Origin: Bacillota bacterium
GTDB taxonomy: Bacteria; Bacillota; Sulfobacillia; UBA3575; DUQP01
DNA: 48,673 nucleotides
NCBI GenBank assembly: GCA_012837735.1
Contig: DUQP01000030.1
Span: 1-48,673, forward strand
Direction of reading: 5' to 3'
Both the position numbers and the translations under genes were made by a program. Below are positions 40,300 to 47,339 of the stretch, piece by piece. The notes under the pieces are model-generated. The model was not told where the DNA came from, made no database searches, and saw only the letters and a list, made by a program, of their open reading frames with translations. The stretch's first letter is position 1; every line of letters begins with the position of its first letter.

Positions 40300-40716
40300 T
40301 TACCAGAAGCTGCGCCCACGACCACCTCGTTTGGAATCTGCCTGCTTGCGCAAATCTGATTGCTTTTCATCGCTTTCTTTCAGAAATTTGGCCAGCCGGT
40401 CTTCAAACGATGCCAGTTGACCACTGCCGCGCCGGTCACGTCGATCTCGAAAGTTACGCCGCGCGGAACTACCTGGTTGCGCCTGTCTGATTGATAATGC
40501 TATCTTATCATTCTCTCCAAAGGAGAGAACCTTAACCTTCACACGGTCATTTTCTTTTACATAATCTTCAATGCTCTTAACATAGGCATCAGCAACCTCA
40601 GAAATATGGACAAGCCCAGTCTTACCATTGGGCAACTCAACAAACGCCCCAAAGCTTGTAATTCCGGTTATGACGCCTTCAACAATGCTCCCCACCTGTA
40701 TTGGTGCTGATGACAC
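40300..40716 (-). CDS. S1 RNA-binding domain protein (YabR/general stress protein 13 type)
   Basis: A 138-residue protein. Residues 8-78 form one S1 domain (GSIVEGVITGITSFGAFVEL, GKTGLVHISEVA, VKVKVLSFGENDKIALSIRQ). The tail is strongly basic and Arg-rich (RRNFRDRRDRRG, RGGRGRS). In B. subtilis yabR lies between divIC and spoIIE, so the position is conserved. The start is a GTG nine bases after GGAGG. It shares a promoter and terminator with tRNA-Leu. Confidence 0.93.
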   Translation of the reverse strand: MSSAPIQVGSIVEGVITGITSFGAFVELPNGKTGLVHISEVADAYVKSIEDYVKENDRVKVKVLSFGENDKIALSIRQAQPGSSARRNFRDRRDRRGSGQLASFEDRLAKFLKESDEKQSDLRKQADSKRGGRGRSFW

Positions 40717-40760
40717 TTAGATATTCCTCCCGAGCGGTTTACACCAATTTTCACGTTTCA

Positions 40761-40790
40761 TTATATATTAGGCAGAAAAAAAGTGTCAAT
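40761..40790 (-). promoter_or_regulatory. Fully consensus sigma-A promoter of the S1 protein/tRNA-Leu unit
   Basis: TTGACA, 18 bases and TATAAT on the minus strand, both hexamers perfect. The leader to the GTG is about 40 bases. It is the strongest promoter found in the window. Confidence 0.8.
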
Positions 40791-40808
40791 AGCGCGACAT
40801 CAGGCCAA

Positions 40809-41216
40809 TCAGTGGGTATTCTTTCTTATGATAGGAGCATCTGCGACTTCGCTGATTGATGAGTGCGACCTTTTTCCACTTTCAGTTATGATTTCTACAT
40901 CCCCAATCGCATAAGGAATTTCGCCCTGCCGAATCATTCCCAGTTCTTCACGCGCAAGCTGCTCAATATAGGAATCTGTGTGGAGTCTTTCTATCTCGTT
41001 ATGCAGGATCTCTTGTTGCTGGCGGGCCGCAGTCAAGGATTGCTCAACAGCTCGCAAATCCTGCCGTAACTGCCAAAGCTGGAACTCCTGACCAGCAATA
41101 TTGATTAGATTGTAAGCCAAAAAGCAACACAAAAGCAATCGTGCCCAATTTAACCGTCTTGTGCGGCCGGCATCCTTACCCGTACTGGGCTTGTCCCGTT
41201 CATTTTTTATTGGCAT
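40809..41216 (-). CDS. divIC: Septum formation initiator, DivIC/FtsB type
   Basis: A 135-residue bitopic membrane protein of the cell-division machinery. The basic N-terminus (about 1-24) is cytoplasmic, LLLCCFLAYNLINI (about 27-41) spans the membrane, and a coiled coil follows (FQLWQLRQDLRAVEQSLT, then QQQEILHNEIERL) with the family motif YIEQLAREELGMIRQGE. The ATG at 41216 overlaps the 3' end of the HTH gene by 17 bases and has a weak SD, so it is probably translated by coupling. Position next to yabQ and yabR is conserved. Confidence 0.92.
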   Translation of the reverse strand: MPIKNERDKPSTGKDAGRTRRLNWARLLLCCFLAYNLINIAGQEFQLWQLRQDLRAVEQSLTAARQQQEILHNEIERLHTDSYIEQLAREELGMIRQGEIPYAIGDVEIITESGKRSHSSISEVADAPIIRKNTH

Positions 41217-41460
41217 TTGACGCAGCTTGCCCATCATCTTCACCAGCACTCTCAGTAGCGATGCCAAGTGGATCACTAATCAGGACAATGACCACCTGGT
41301 AGCCTTTTTTGCGCGCTCTGTGATAAAGAACACCGACTGTACCGGCGCTTAGACCCAACTGTACTGCGATTTCCTCATTAGTCCAACCGAGCTCCTTTAA
41401 GGCCACGACCTGTCGTTCGCGGAGGCTCAATTTTTCTACACCGCGTATCTCCACTTGCAT
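41200..41460 (-). CDS. Small sigma-region-4/LuxR-like HTH protein
   Basis: An 86-residue protein. Residues 10-50 form one helix-turn-helix (LSLRERQVVALKELGWTNEEIAVQLGLSAGTVGVL) close to sigma-70 region 4 and LuxR-type DNA-binding domains. A short hydrophobic stretch (YQVVIVLISDPLG) and an acidic tail follow; no sigma region 2 or receiver is present. It sits between yabQ and divIC, where B. subtilis has nothing. ATG start with AGGGGG. It overlaps divIC and has its own -10 box flanked by direct repeats. Confidence 0.72.
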   Translation of the reverse strand: MQVEIRGVEKLSLRERQVVALKELGWTNEEIAVQLGLSAGTVGVLYHRARKKGYQVVIVLISDPLGIATESAGEDDGQAASNANKK

Positions 41461-41474
41461 GTGGGAGCCCCCTG

Positions 41475-41499
41475 TTTACATATTATATACAATTTACAT
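41475..41499 (-). promoter_or_regulatory. Promoter and direct-repeat candidate operator of the HTH-divIC unit
   Basis: A perfect TATAAT (plus-strand ATTATA, 41482-41487) lies between two TTTACAT repeats (41475-41481 and 41493-41499) set 18 bases apart. A weak -35 (CCGACA) is 15 bases upstream. The repeats could be bound by the HTH protein itself. Confidence 0.45.
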
Positions 41500-41559
41500 A
41501 CGTGTCGGACGTTCTTCGTTAATCCCTGCGCTCTTTCCTGCTTTTGACAACTAAAAATT

Positions 41560-42054
41560 TTAACTCCGCTTCCTTATGAAATAGATCCACCTTTTTATAC
41601 CGACCCCCAAATGTCTGCCTGCCCTGCTAAGCGCAACGATGGGCAGCAAGATTAATCTCCTGAGGAAACGAAACGGTATTAGCACCATCGTCAATAATCT
41701 GAGCAGTAGAAGTATCCCAGACCATAATCGGCACAAAAAAACGCGCATGCTTTTCAAACCGGCAGTAAACAGTGCCAGCAGCGCATGACTTGCCAGGAAA
41801 TAATAGAGGATCAAACCAAGCGACATTGCCAGTAGCACGTATAAACGTACCTCTCCCCAGTTCCCCAGCAGTAAAGCGAACAAAAGCAAAGAAGCTGCTA
41901 AACCACAAAACAATAGATCTTCCAGGCCAGCCAACCAGCCTCTTGGCCTGGTGATATGGCGGAAGGCCCGGTAAAAATCGAAAGAAACGCCCAGCGCTAT
42001 GCCGGCCAATGTAAAAACTGAAAAAACGTATATTTGCAGATCCAAAGGAAGCAT
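41560..42054 (-). CDS. yabQ: Spore cortex biosynthesis protein YabQ
   Basis: A 164-residue membrane protein with four to five hydrophobic helices, an Arg-rich loop after the second helix (FYRAFRHITRPRGWLAGLEDLLF) and a basic C-terminus. In B. subtilis YabQ is a mother-cell membrane protein required for cortex formation. The ATG lies two bases after the yabP stop, so the pair is cotranslated. Confidence 0.9.
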   Translation of the reverse strand: MLPLDLQIYVFSVFTLAGIALGVSFDFYRAFRHITRPRGWLAGLEDLLFCGLAASLLLFALLLGNWGEVRLYVLLAMSLGLILYYFLASHALLALFTAGLKSMRVFLCRLWSGILLLLRLLTMVLIPFRFLRRLILLPIVALSRAGRHLGVGIKRWIYFIRKRS

Positions 42055-42056
42055 TG

Positions 42057-42341
42057 CTACTTAAGCAGTTTCTGCCAGAATCCTTGCCCGCGCCCTTTGC
42101 CTCGCTCGGCACTGCTATATTGCACGCCGTGAATCATTCCGGTAACAGCAAAACAACCGGATTCCAGATCAAGTTGCCTAATATTGAGATCCTCTCCCCG
42201 TAACGTTAATGTCCCTAAAATTGTACCCAGTGTTATTTCCCGGTCATCAAAACTCTCCACATGGAGAACACCTTCCACCTCCACCTGCTCACGGTCAGCA
42301 ATAATTAGCCGATGTTGCCCAGAAACGATTTGCTCCCCCAC
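42057..42341 (-). CDS. yabP: Sporulation protein YabP
   Basis: A 94-residue protein of the YabP/YqfC family: QHRLIIADREQVEVEGVLHVESFDDREITL and TLTLRGEDLNIRQLDLESGCFAVTG, a compact beta-sheet fold. YabP is made under sigma-E and its family partner YqfC has a role in the spore coat or cortex. The frame opens at a TTG (42374), but a GTG at 42341 is six bases after GGAGGAGGG. The upstream gap carries a possible sigma-E promoter. Confidence 0.92.
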   Translation of the reverse strand: MGEQIVSGQHRLIIADREQVEVEGVLHVESFDDREITLGTILGTLTLRGEDLNIRQLDLESGCFAVTGMIHGVQYSSAERGKGRGQGFWQKLLK

Positions 42342-42376
42342 ATTGCTCCCTCCTCCGGGAAGGCCTTTTTGCAATG

Positions 42377-42403
42377 GTTATGTTTTTTTATAATGAACTA
42401 TTC
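42377..42403 (-). promoter_or_regulatory. Possible sporulation-type promoter of yabPQ
   Basis: GAATA, 16 bases and CATAAC on the minus strand resemble sigma-E/sigma-G promoters (-10 CATA-type). A perfect TATAAT also occurs on the plus strand at 42389-42394 and could serve nuoA with a long leader. Both are weak inferences. Confidence 0.3.
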
Positions 42404-42433
42404 CTAGCACCTTGGGGCTGAAACCCTCGCCCG

Positions 42434-42474
42434 TTGTGAAAATTGGCATGGTGCGAATATTGCCAATTTCATAA
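42434..42474. promoter_or_regulatory. Long inverted repeat in the yabP/nuoA intergenic region
   Basis: TTGTGAAAATTGGCA (42434-42448) and TGCCAATTTCATAA (42461-42474) are inverted repeats with one indel and one mismatch, around a 12-base loop. No U-tract follows on either strand, so it is not a terminator. It may be an operator or an mRNA leader hairpin for the nuo operon. The outer ends resemble Rex half-sites but are too far apart for one Rex site. Confidence 0.6.
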
Positions 42475-42513
42475 AAGAGCGCCACTTTTGCTGTTTAGGC
42501 AGGAGACAATCAG

Positions 42514-42528
42514 AGTATCCCGAATACT
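42514..42528. promoter_or_regulatory. Short dyad AGTAT-N5-ATACT before nuoA
   Basis: A perfect 5-bp inverted repeat around CCCGA, with a third AGTAT at 42543-42547 that overlaps a possible -10 (TATTAT). It could be a second regulator site, but it is short. Confidence 0.3.
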
Positions 42529-42589
42529 ATGATGAATTAGCGAGTATTATGTCGGTCTGACCTAGAAAGCGGAAGGAGAAGGAAGGAAA

Positions 42590-42943
42590 TTGAGCGATTT
42601 TACCAAAATTGCCTTTTTTATGTTCTTTGGGATCGCATTCGTTTTTGGTAGCATGCTGGTAGTCCGGCTGCTTTCAACATCAAAATATGACCCAATTAAG
42701 TCTTTGCCGTACGAATGCGGCATGGATACAATCGGGCCGACTTGGATTCAATTTCAAAACAATTACTTTATGTATGCGTTGCTTTTTTTGGTTTTTGATG
42801 TGGAAACAGTCTTCCTTTTTCCTTGGGCGATCCGGTTCAGTCAATTGGGACTAATGGCCTTTATAGAAATGGTATTGTTCGTCGCCATGTTATTGCTTGC
42901 TCTTTGGTACGCCTGGAAAGAAGGGGTATTGGAATGGTCATAA
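42590..42943 (+). CDS. nuoA: NADH-quinone oxidoreductase subunit A
   Basis: A 117-residue membrane subunit of complex I with three helices. The conserved loop [10 protein letters not shown] near residues 40-49, [11 protein letters not shown] after helix two, and a final tryptophan-rich helix are as in NuoA. TTG start after a purine-rich GGAAGGAAA. First gene of the operon; nuoB overlaps its end by 10 bases. Confidence 0.95.
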   Translation: MSDFTKIAFFMFFGIAFVFGSMLVVRLLSTSKYDPIKSLPYECGMDTIGPTWIQFQNNYFMYALLFLVFDVETVFLFPWAIRFSQLGLMAFIEMVLFVAMLLLALWYAWKEGVLEWS

Positions 42944-43458
42944 CAAACGACAAGCCCATGGATGAAACGGAAAATCTAAAGAATAACGTCTTGCTGGCGC
43001 GGGTGCAAGATGTCCTTAATTGGGGGCGGAGCCGTTCTCTCTGGCCGGTTACTTTCGGATTAGCCTGCTGCGCGATCGAAATGATGGCTACCGGGCAAGC
43101 GCGCTACGATCTGGCCCGGTTTGGCTATGAGGTCTTTCGGCCTTCGCCACGTCAAGCCGATGTGATGATCATAGCGGGAACGATCTCCAAGAAAATGCAA
43201 CCGGCCATTGAGCGCATCTATGCGCAAATGCCAGAACCGAAATGGGTGATTGCCATGGGTAGTTGCGCCATCAACGGGGGTTTGTTCGCCCGGTCATATG
43301 CGATCGTGCCCGGAGCGGATATATTTTTGCCGGTGGATGTCTATATACCTGGCTGTCCACCCCGGCCGGAAGCGCTGATTGACGGCTTTCTAAAACTGAA
43401 AAGCCTAATTGAGAACCCGCAAAAAGCTATGGCAAACAGGGGTGTCGGCGGTGCCTAA
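42934..43458 (+). CDS. nuoB: NADH-quinone oxidoreductase subunit B
   Basis: A 174-residue soluble subunit carrying cluster N2, the last iron-sulfur centre before quinone. Its four ligands are visible: Cys45 and Cys46 (GLACCAIE), Cys111 (GSCAING) and Cys141 (PGCPPRPE). The ATG at 42934 is seven bases after AAGGGG; the long frame upstream overlaps nuoA. NuoB links NuoD and the membrane arm. Confidence 0.96.
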   Translation: MVITNDKPMDETENLKNNVLLARVQDVLNWGRSRSLWPVTFGLACCAIEMMATGQARYDLARFGYEVFRPSPRQADVMIIAGTISKKMQPAIERIYAQMPEPKWVIAMGSCAINGGLFARSYAIVPGADIFLPVDVYIPGCPPRPEALIDGFLKLKSLIENPQKAMANRGVGGA

Positions 43459-43927
43459 AATGTCGATCATAACCATGCTCAATAAAGAATTTGACACCCA
43501 GATTGTGAAAAAAGAAGCAGGCCATGAATTGCGTTTGGAAGCGCCCGTGAACTTATTGCCCAAATTGTTCATGGCGTTAAGGGATCATCAGGTATCCTGC
43601 GACTATTTCGCAGGCGCCACCGCCGTCGAATATGATGATCACTTTGAACTGATATATCAATTGTCACCTGTACGGGATTACTTGGGACGTATCACCGTTA
43701 CGATATCCTGCCGGATAGAAAAAGAGCAGGCCTGTGCGCCCTCTGCGACCGCTTACTGGCGCGGGGCCAATTGGCATGAACGCGAAATATTTGATATGTT
43801 CGGGATAAAGTTCACGGGCCATCCGAATCTGGAAAGGATCCTGCTCCCGGACAATTTTTCCGGCCACCCTTTAAGGAAGAATTTCCCGCTCGGCGGGCTG
43901 GATAAAGGGGGGCAAGGAAATGACTGA
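43451..43927 (+). CDS. nuoC: NADH-quinone oxidoreductase subunit C
   Basis: A soluble subunit of 158 residues. The characteristic segment [40 protein letters not shown] spans about 105-145. GTG at 43451, six bases after GGGGTG and overlapping nuoB by eight bases, is preferred to GTG 43442 and ATG 43460. It joins NuoD at the base of the peripheral arm; the two are separate proteins here, unlike the fused NuoCD of E. coli. Confidence 0.92.
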   Translation: MPKMSIITMLNKEFDTQIVKKEAGHELRLEAPVNLLPKLFMALRDHQVSCDYFAGATAVEYDDHFELIYQLSPVRDYLGRITVTISCRIEKEQACAPSATAYWRGANWHEREIFDMFGIKFTGHPNLERILLPDNFSGHPLRKNFPLGGLDKGGQGND

Positions 43928-45017
43928 AAAACGTGAACTAGTACTGAATATGGGGCCCCAGCACCCCAGCACACACGGCGTTTTTCGTGTCATCTTGCAA
44001 ATGCAAGGGGAAACGGTGACAGATGCCAAGCCCGTGATCGGCTACTTGCATCGCGGGTTGGAAAAATTAGCTGAACACAGCACGTGGCAGAACGTGATAC
44101 CTTTAACTGACCGGCTTGATTATGTCGCCGCCATGTCCAACAACCTGGTTTACGCCAGGGCCGTAGAAAAACTCCTGAGGATTGAACCTCCAGAACGAGC
44201 CCAATTCATCCGCGTGATCATGGCAGAATTGAGCCGGATAGCTAGTCACCTAGTCTTTCTGGGAACATTTGGTCTTGATTTGGGCGCCTGGACAGCCATT
44301 GTCTTCTGCTTCAATATGCGCGAGAAAGTACTCGACCTGTTTGAGGCAGTATGTGGGCAGCGTATGACCTTCAGTTATATCCGGTTTGGCGGCGTCGCTG
44401 CTGATCTGCCAGATGGCTTTGTTGAGCAAGCCCAAAAAGTCATGACCAGCCTGAAAGAGGGCATGCAAGAACTGGCGGACCTGATTAATGGCAACGAAAT
44501 CTTTTTGGCCCGCACAAAAGGTGTAGGGCCATTGGACTCGCAAGTTGGCTTGGAGTACGGGGTGAGCGGTCCCATAATCAGGGCTTCTGGCGTGCCGTTT
44601 GACCTGAGAGTTTGCCGGCCATATGAGATCTATGACAGACTCTCTTTCACAGTCCCCCTTGGCAAACAAGGGGATTGCTATGACCGCTTCCGCGTTCGGT
44701 TTGATGAGGTACTAGAAAGCATTTCGATTATCGAGCAGTGTTTGGAATTGATGCCGACCGGGGAAACGACCGCCAAGCTGCCCCGCCGTTTACGGCCCCA
44801 GGCTGGCCAGGCTTACGCGTCTGTGGAAGGGCCGCGCGGTGAGGTGGGTTGTTTGGTAGTGAGTGATGGGTCCGAGCATCCTTACCGTTGGTGGATTAGA
44901 TCAGCAGCCTTTGCCAACATCTCCGTACTGCCCGAAATAACCCGGGGAACGAAGTTGGCCGACATGGTGGCCATTTTAGCAAGCATCGACTTAGTGATGG
45001 GCGAGATAGACCGCTAA
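43920..45017 (+). CDS. nuoD: NADH-quinone oxidoreductase subunit D
   Basis: A 365-residue subunit that forms the quinone site with NuoB. N-terminal [28 protein letters not shown], the [11 protein letters not shown] segment and the final DLVMGEIDR are typical. The Cys pairs of [NiFe]-hydrogenase large subunits are absent, so it belongs to complex I. ATG with AAGGAA; overlaps nuoC by eight bases. nuoE, F and G do not follow; nuoH does after 13 bases. Confidence 0.96.
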   Translation: MTEKRELVLNMGPQHPSTHGVFRVILQMQGETVTDAKPVIGYLHRGLEKLAEHSTWQNVIPLTDRLDYVAAMSNNLVYARAVEKLLRIEPPERAQFIRVIMAELSRIASHLVFLGTFGLDLGAWTAIVFCFNMREKVLDLFEAVCGQRMTFSYIRFGGVAADLPDGFVEQAQKVMTSLKEGMQELADLINGNEIFLARTKGVGPLDSQVGLEYGVSGPIIRASGVPFDLRVCRPYEIYDRLSFTVPLGKQGDCYDRFRVRFDEVLESISIIEQCLELMPTGETTAKLPRRLRPQAGQAYASVEGPRGEVGCLVVSDGSEHPYRWWIRSAAFANISVLPEITRGTKLADMVAILASIDLVMGEIDR

Positions 45018-45030
45018 GGAGGTAAGCAAC

Positions 45031-46062
45031 TTGACAGCTGATTGGCTCATCTCCCTGGGAACAGGGGTGAGAAACATAGTGGTATCGCTGGGCATCAGCG
45101 ATCCATTCACAGATTATGTGATGACCATCCTGGCAGCGCTGGTGCTCATGGCAGTGCTGGGGATGGTGGCCTTGTACGGTGTCTACGCAGAACGGCGCAT
45201 AGCCGGATTTATTCAATATCGTCACGGTCCAAATCGGGTTGGGCCCCATGGCCTTCTGCAGGCCGTCGCGGATGGAATCAAAATGCTTAGCAAAGAGGAT
45301 TTGATTCCCAACGGCGCTGACCGGACCGTGTTTCGCCTGGCGCCATATATCGTGTTCACGCCGGCCATGATGGTGTGGGCGGTGCTTCCGTTTAGCAAAT
45401 ATGTAGTGGCAGTGGATCTTAACATCGGACTGCTTTATGTCATAGCCATTGTTTCCGTCGCCACATTGGGTTTGCTGATGGCTGGGTGGAGCTCAAACAA
45501 CAAATACTCTTTGCTTGGGGCAATGCGGTCTGTTGCACAAATGCTGAGCTATGAATTGCCGCTCGTGTTTTCTATCCTGGGTGTGGTCATGTTGGCCGGT
45601 TCCATAAACTTGAGTGCCGTGGTTGAGGCCCAGACTCGAGTCTGGTTCATCATTCCCCAGTTCCTCGGTTTCATCATTTTCATCATTTCCGCCACTGCGG
45701 AGCTTAACCGCCTCCCCTTCGACCTGGTTGAGGCGGATTCGGAACTGACAGCGGGAGCTTTTACCGAATACTCCGGGATGCGCTGGGGCATATTCTTCGC
45801 CGCCGAATACGCCAATATATTCGCTGTTTCTGCCTTGGCCACAACTCTCTTTCTGGGGGGATGGCATGGACCCCTGCTGCCGCCATACGTTTGGTTTTTC
45901 ATTAAGACCTGCACAATGATGTTCTTTTTTATTTGGATGCGGTGGACATTCCCCCGGCTACGCATTGATCAATTATTAAACCTGAGCTGGAAGGTTTTAT
46001 TGCCATTATCGATTCTCAACATTCTGTTGACCGGTACCGCTTATTTTTTCTTTTTTTTATGA
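45031..46062 (+). CDS. nuoH: NADH-quinone oxidoreductase subunit H
   Basis: A 343-residue membrane subunit that closes the quinone chamber. About eight helices are visible, with [21 protein letters not shown] (about 52-72), the EDLIP loop and [24 protein letters not shown] (about 226-249). TTG start eight bases after a perfect AAGGAGG. The last codons are almost all T (FFFFL), a homopolymer tract. Confidence 0.96.
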   Translation: MTADWLISLGTGVRNIVVSLGISDPFTDYVMTILAALVLMAVLGMVALYGVYAERRIAGFIQYRHGPNRVGPHGLLQAVADGIKMLSKEDLIPNGADRTVFRLAPYIVFTPAMMVWAVLPFSKYVVAVDLNIGLLYVIAIVSVATLGLLMAGWSSNNKYSLLGAMRSVAQMLSYELPLVFSILGVVMLAGSINLSAVVEAQTRVWFIIPQFLGFIIFIISATAELNRLPFDLVEADSELTAGAFTEYSGMRWGIFFAAEYANIFAVSALATTLFLGGWHGPLLPPYVWFFIKTCTMMFFFIWMRWTFPRLRIDQLLNLSWKVLLPLSILNILLTGTAYFFFFL

Positions 46063-46095
46063 GTTTGCTACTGGTAGAGCTGGGAGTGATATCAT

Positions 46096-46527
46096 TTGTT
46101 CGGTACAGGGTTGGTAAAAGGGCTTTGGATAACACTGCGCAGTTTTTTTCGCCCCAAAATAACGGAATTATACCCTGAGCAAAGGCCTCAATTGGCAGAG
46201 CGGGTGCGCGGACCAATTCAGCTCCAAGCTGATGGCTGCGTAGCTTGTGGGGTTTGTGCCAAAGCGTGCCCCGTGTCTGCCATCACCTTTATCACGGCAC
46301 GAGATCCGGAAACAAAAAAAAGTCGCTTGCTCAAATACCAGGTTGATCAAGGTTTGTGCATTAATTGTGGCTTTTGTGTCGAGCAGTGCCCTATCGGTGG
46401 ACTTACCCACAGCAAGGAATTTGAACTTGCCTGTTACCGTAGGGAAGATACGATCCGGGTTCTGTTCGACCGCGCAGCTGAAGAACAACGTGGCGAACGA
46501 TCGGGTTTGAGCGAGGTGAGCGCTTAG
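46096..46527 (+). CDS. nuoI: NADH-quinone oxidoreductase subunit I
   Basis: A 143-residue ferredoxin-like subunit carrying clusters N6a and N6b. Cys48, 51, 54, 58 (CVACGVCAKAC) and Cys88, 91, 94, 98 (CINCGFCVEQC) are the ligands. TTG start nine bases after GGGAG. Its stop overlaps nuoJ by one base (TAGTG). It is the electron entry point next to any missing input module. Confidence 0.94.
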   Translation: MFGTGLVKGLWITLRSFFRPKITELYPEQRPQLAERVRGPIQLQADGCVACGVCAKACPVSAITFITARDPETKKSRLLKYQVDQGLCINCGFCVEQCPIGGLTHSKEFELACYRREDTIRVLFDRAAEEQRGERSGLSEVSA

Positions 46528-47018
46528 TGGTCTGGGCATTTTGGCTAGTAGCTGCCATCATAATCGTTTCTGCCCTTGGGGTGGTTGGATTCGCGAATCT
46601 CATCCATAGTGCGCTCGCACTGGCTGCCACCTTCCTCGCGGTGGCCATACTTTATCTGTTTTTGGCAGCCGAATTTGTGGCCGCTATGCAGGTACTTATT
46701 TATATTGGAGCTGTGGCGGTACTGATCGTGTTCGGTATCATGGTGATCAACCGATCCGGCATGCAGCTCAGCAACCCGTCCGGCAAAACCGTATTAGGGG
46801 CTTTTGTCGTGGCGATAGTGACAATGGCAGTTCTGTTGCTGGGGATCCTTAACCACAATTGGCCTGTAACGCAACAGAATCCGCCCGACGACACGATTGC
46901 GGTCATGGCTGATTTAGTGTTTAACCGCTTTTTGATCCCCTTTGAGATAGCGGGTTTGTTGCTATTAGTTTCTGTAATCGGCGCCATCCTGCTTGCTAGG
47001 GAGGTGAGGCAACGGTGA
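46527..47018 (+). CDS. nuoJ: NADH-quinone oxidoreductase subunit J
   Basis: A 163-residue membrane subunit with five helices. The conserved third helix reads FLAAEFVAAMQVLIYIGAVAVLIVFGIMV (about 51-79) and carries the pi-bulge region of NuoJ. GTG start, one base shared with the nuoI stop, eight bases after GAGGTG. It sits under the quinone channel and links to NuoK. Confidence 0.94.
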   Translation: MVWAFWLVAAIIIVSALGVVGFANLIHSALALAATFLAVAILYLFLAAEFVAAMQVLIYIGAVAVLIVFGIMVINRSGMQLSNPSGKTVLGAFVVAIVTMAVLLLGILNHNWPVTQQNPPDDTIAVMADLVFNRFLIPFEIAGLLLLVSVIGAILLAREVRQR

Positions 47019-47323
47019 TCACCCTTCAGCATTATCTGGGCTTGGGGGCCGTCTTATTTGCCATCGGTTTGTTCGGCACGCTCAGCAAACGCAATGTCAT
47101 CGGCATCCTGATGGGGGTGGAATTGATGCTGAACGCGGCCAACTTGAACCTGGTCGCCTTTGCGCGTTTCGTTACCCCGCTGGAAATCACCGGCCAAGCC
47201 TTCGCCCTTTTCACTATTGTTATTGCGGCAGCGGAGGTGGCAGTAGGGCTAGCAATTGCAATCTTGCTCTTCCGCCGCCGGGGAACGGTCAACGCCGATG
47301 ATTGGAATCTATTGAGATGGTAA
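47015..47323 (+). CDS. nuoK: NADH-quinone oxidoreductase subunit K
   Basis: A 102-residue membrane subunit with three helices and the two conserved Glu residues of the proton path, one in LMGVELMLNAANLNLVAF and one in AAAEVAVGLAI. GTG start, overlapping nuoJ by four bases (GTGA). Length is typical. Confidence 0.95.
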   Translation: MITLQHYLGLGAVLFAIGLFGTLSKRNVIGILMGVELMLNAANLNLVAFARFVTPLEITGQAFALFTIVIAAAEVAVGLAIAILLFRRRGTVNADDWNLLRW

Positions 47324-47339
47324 AAGGTAGGTGCTAAAC

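Noticed and set aside
40136-40300. N-terminal extension of the acyltransferase-like gene
   Set aside because: It runs through the whole tRNA-Leu gene and its terminator; an SD-linked GTG exists at 40135.
42823-42933. N-terminal extension of nuoB
   Set aside because: It lies within nuoA in another frame; the ATG at 42934 has a good SD and matches NuoB N-termini.
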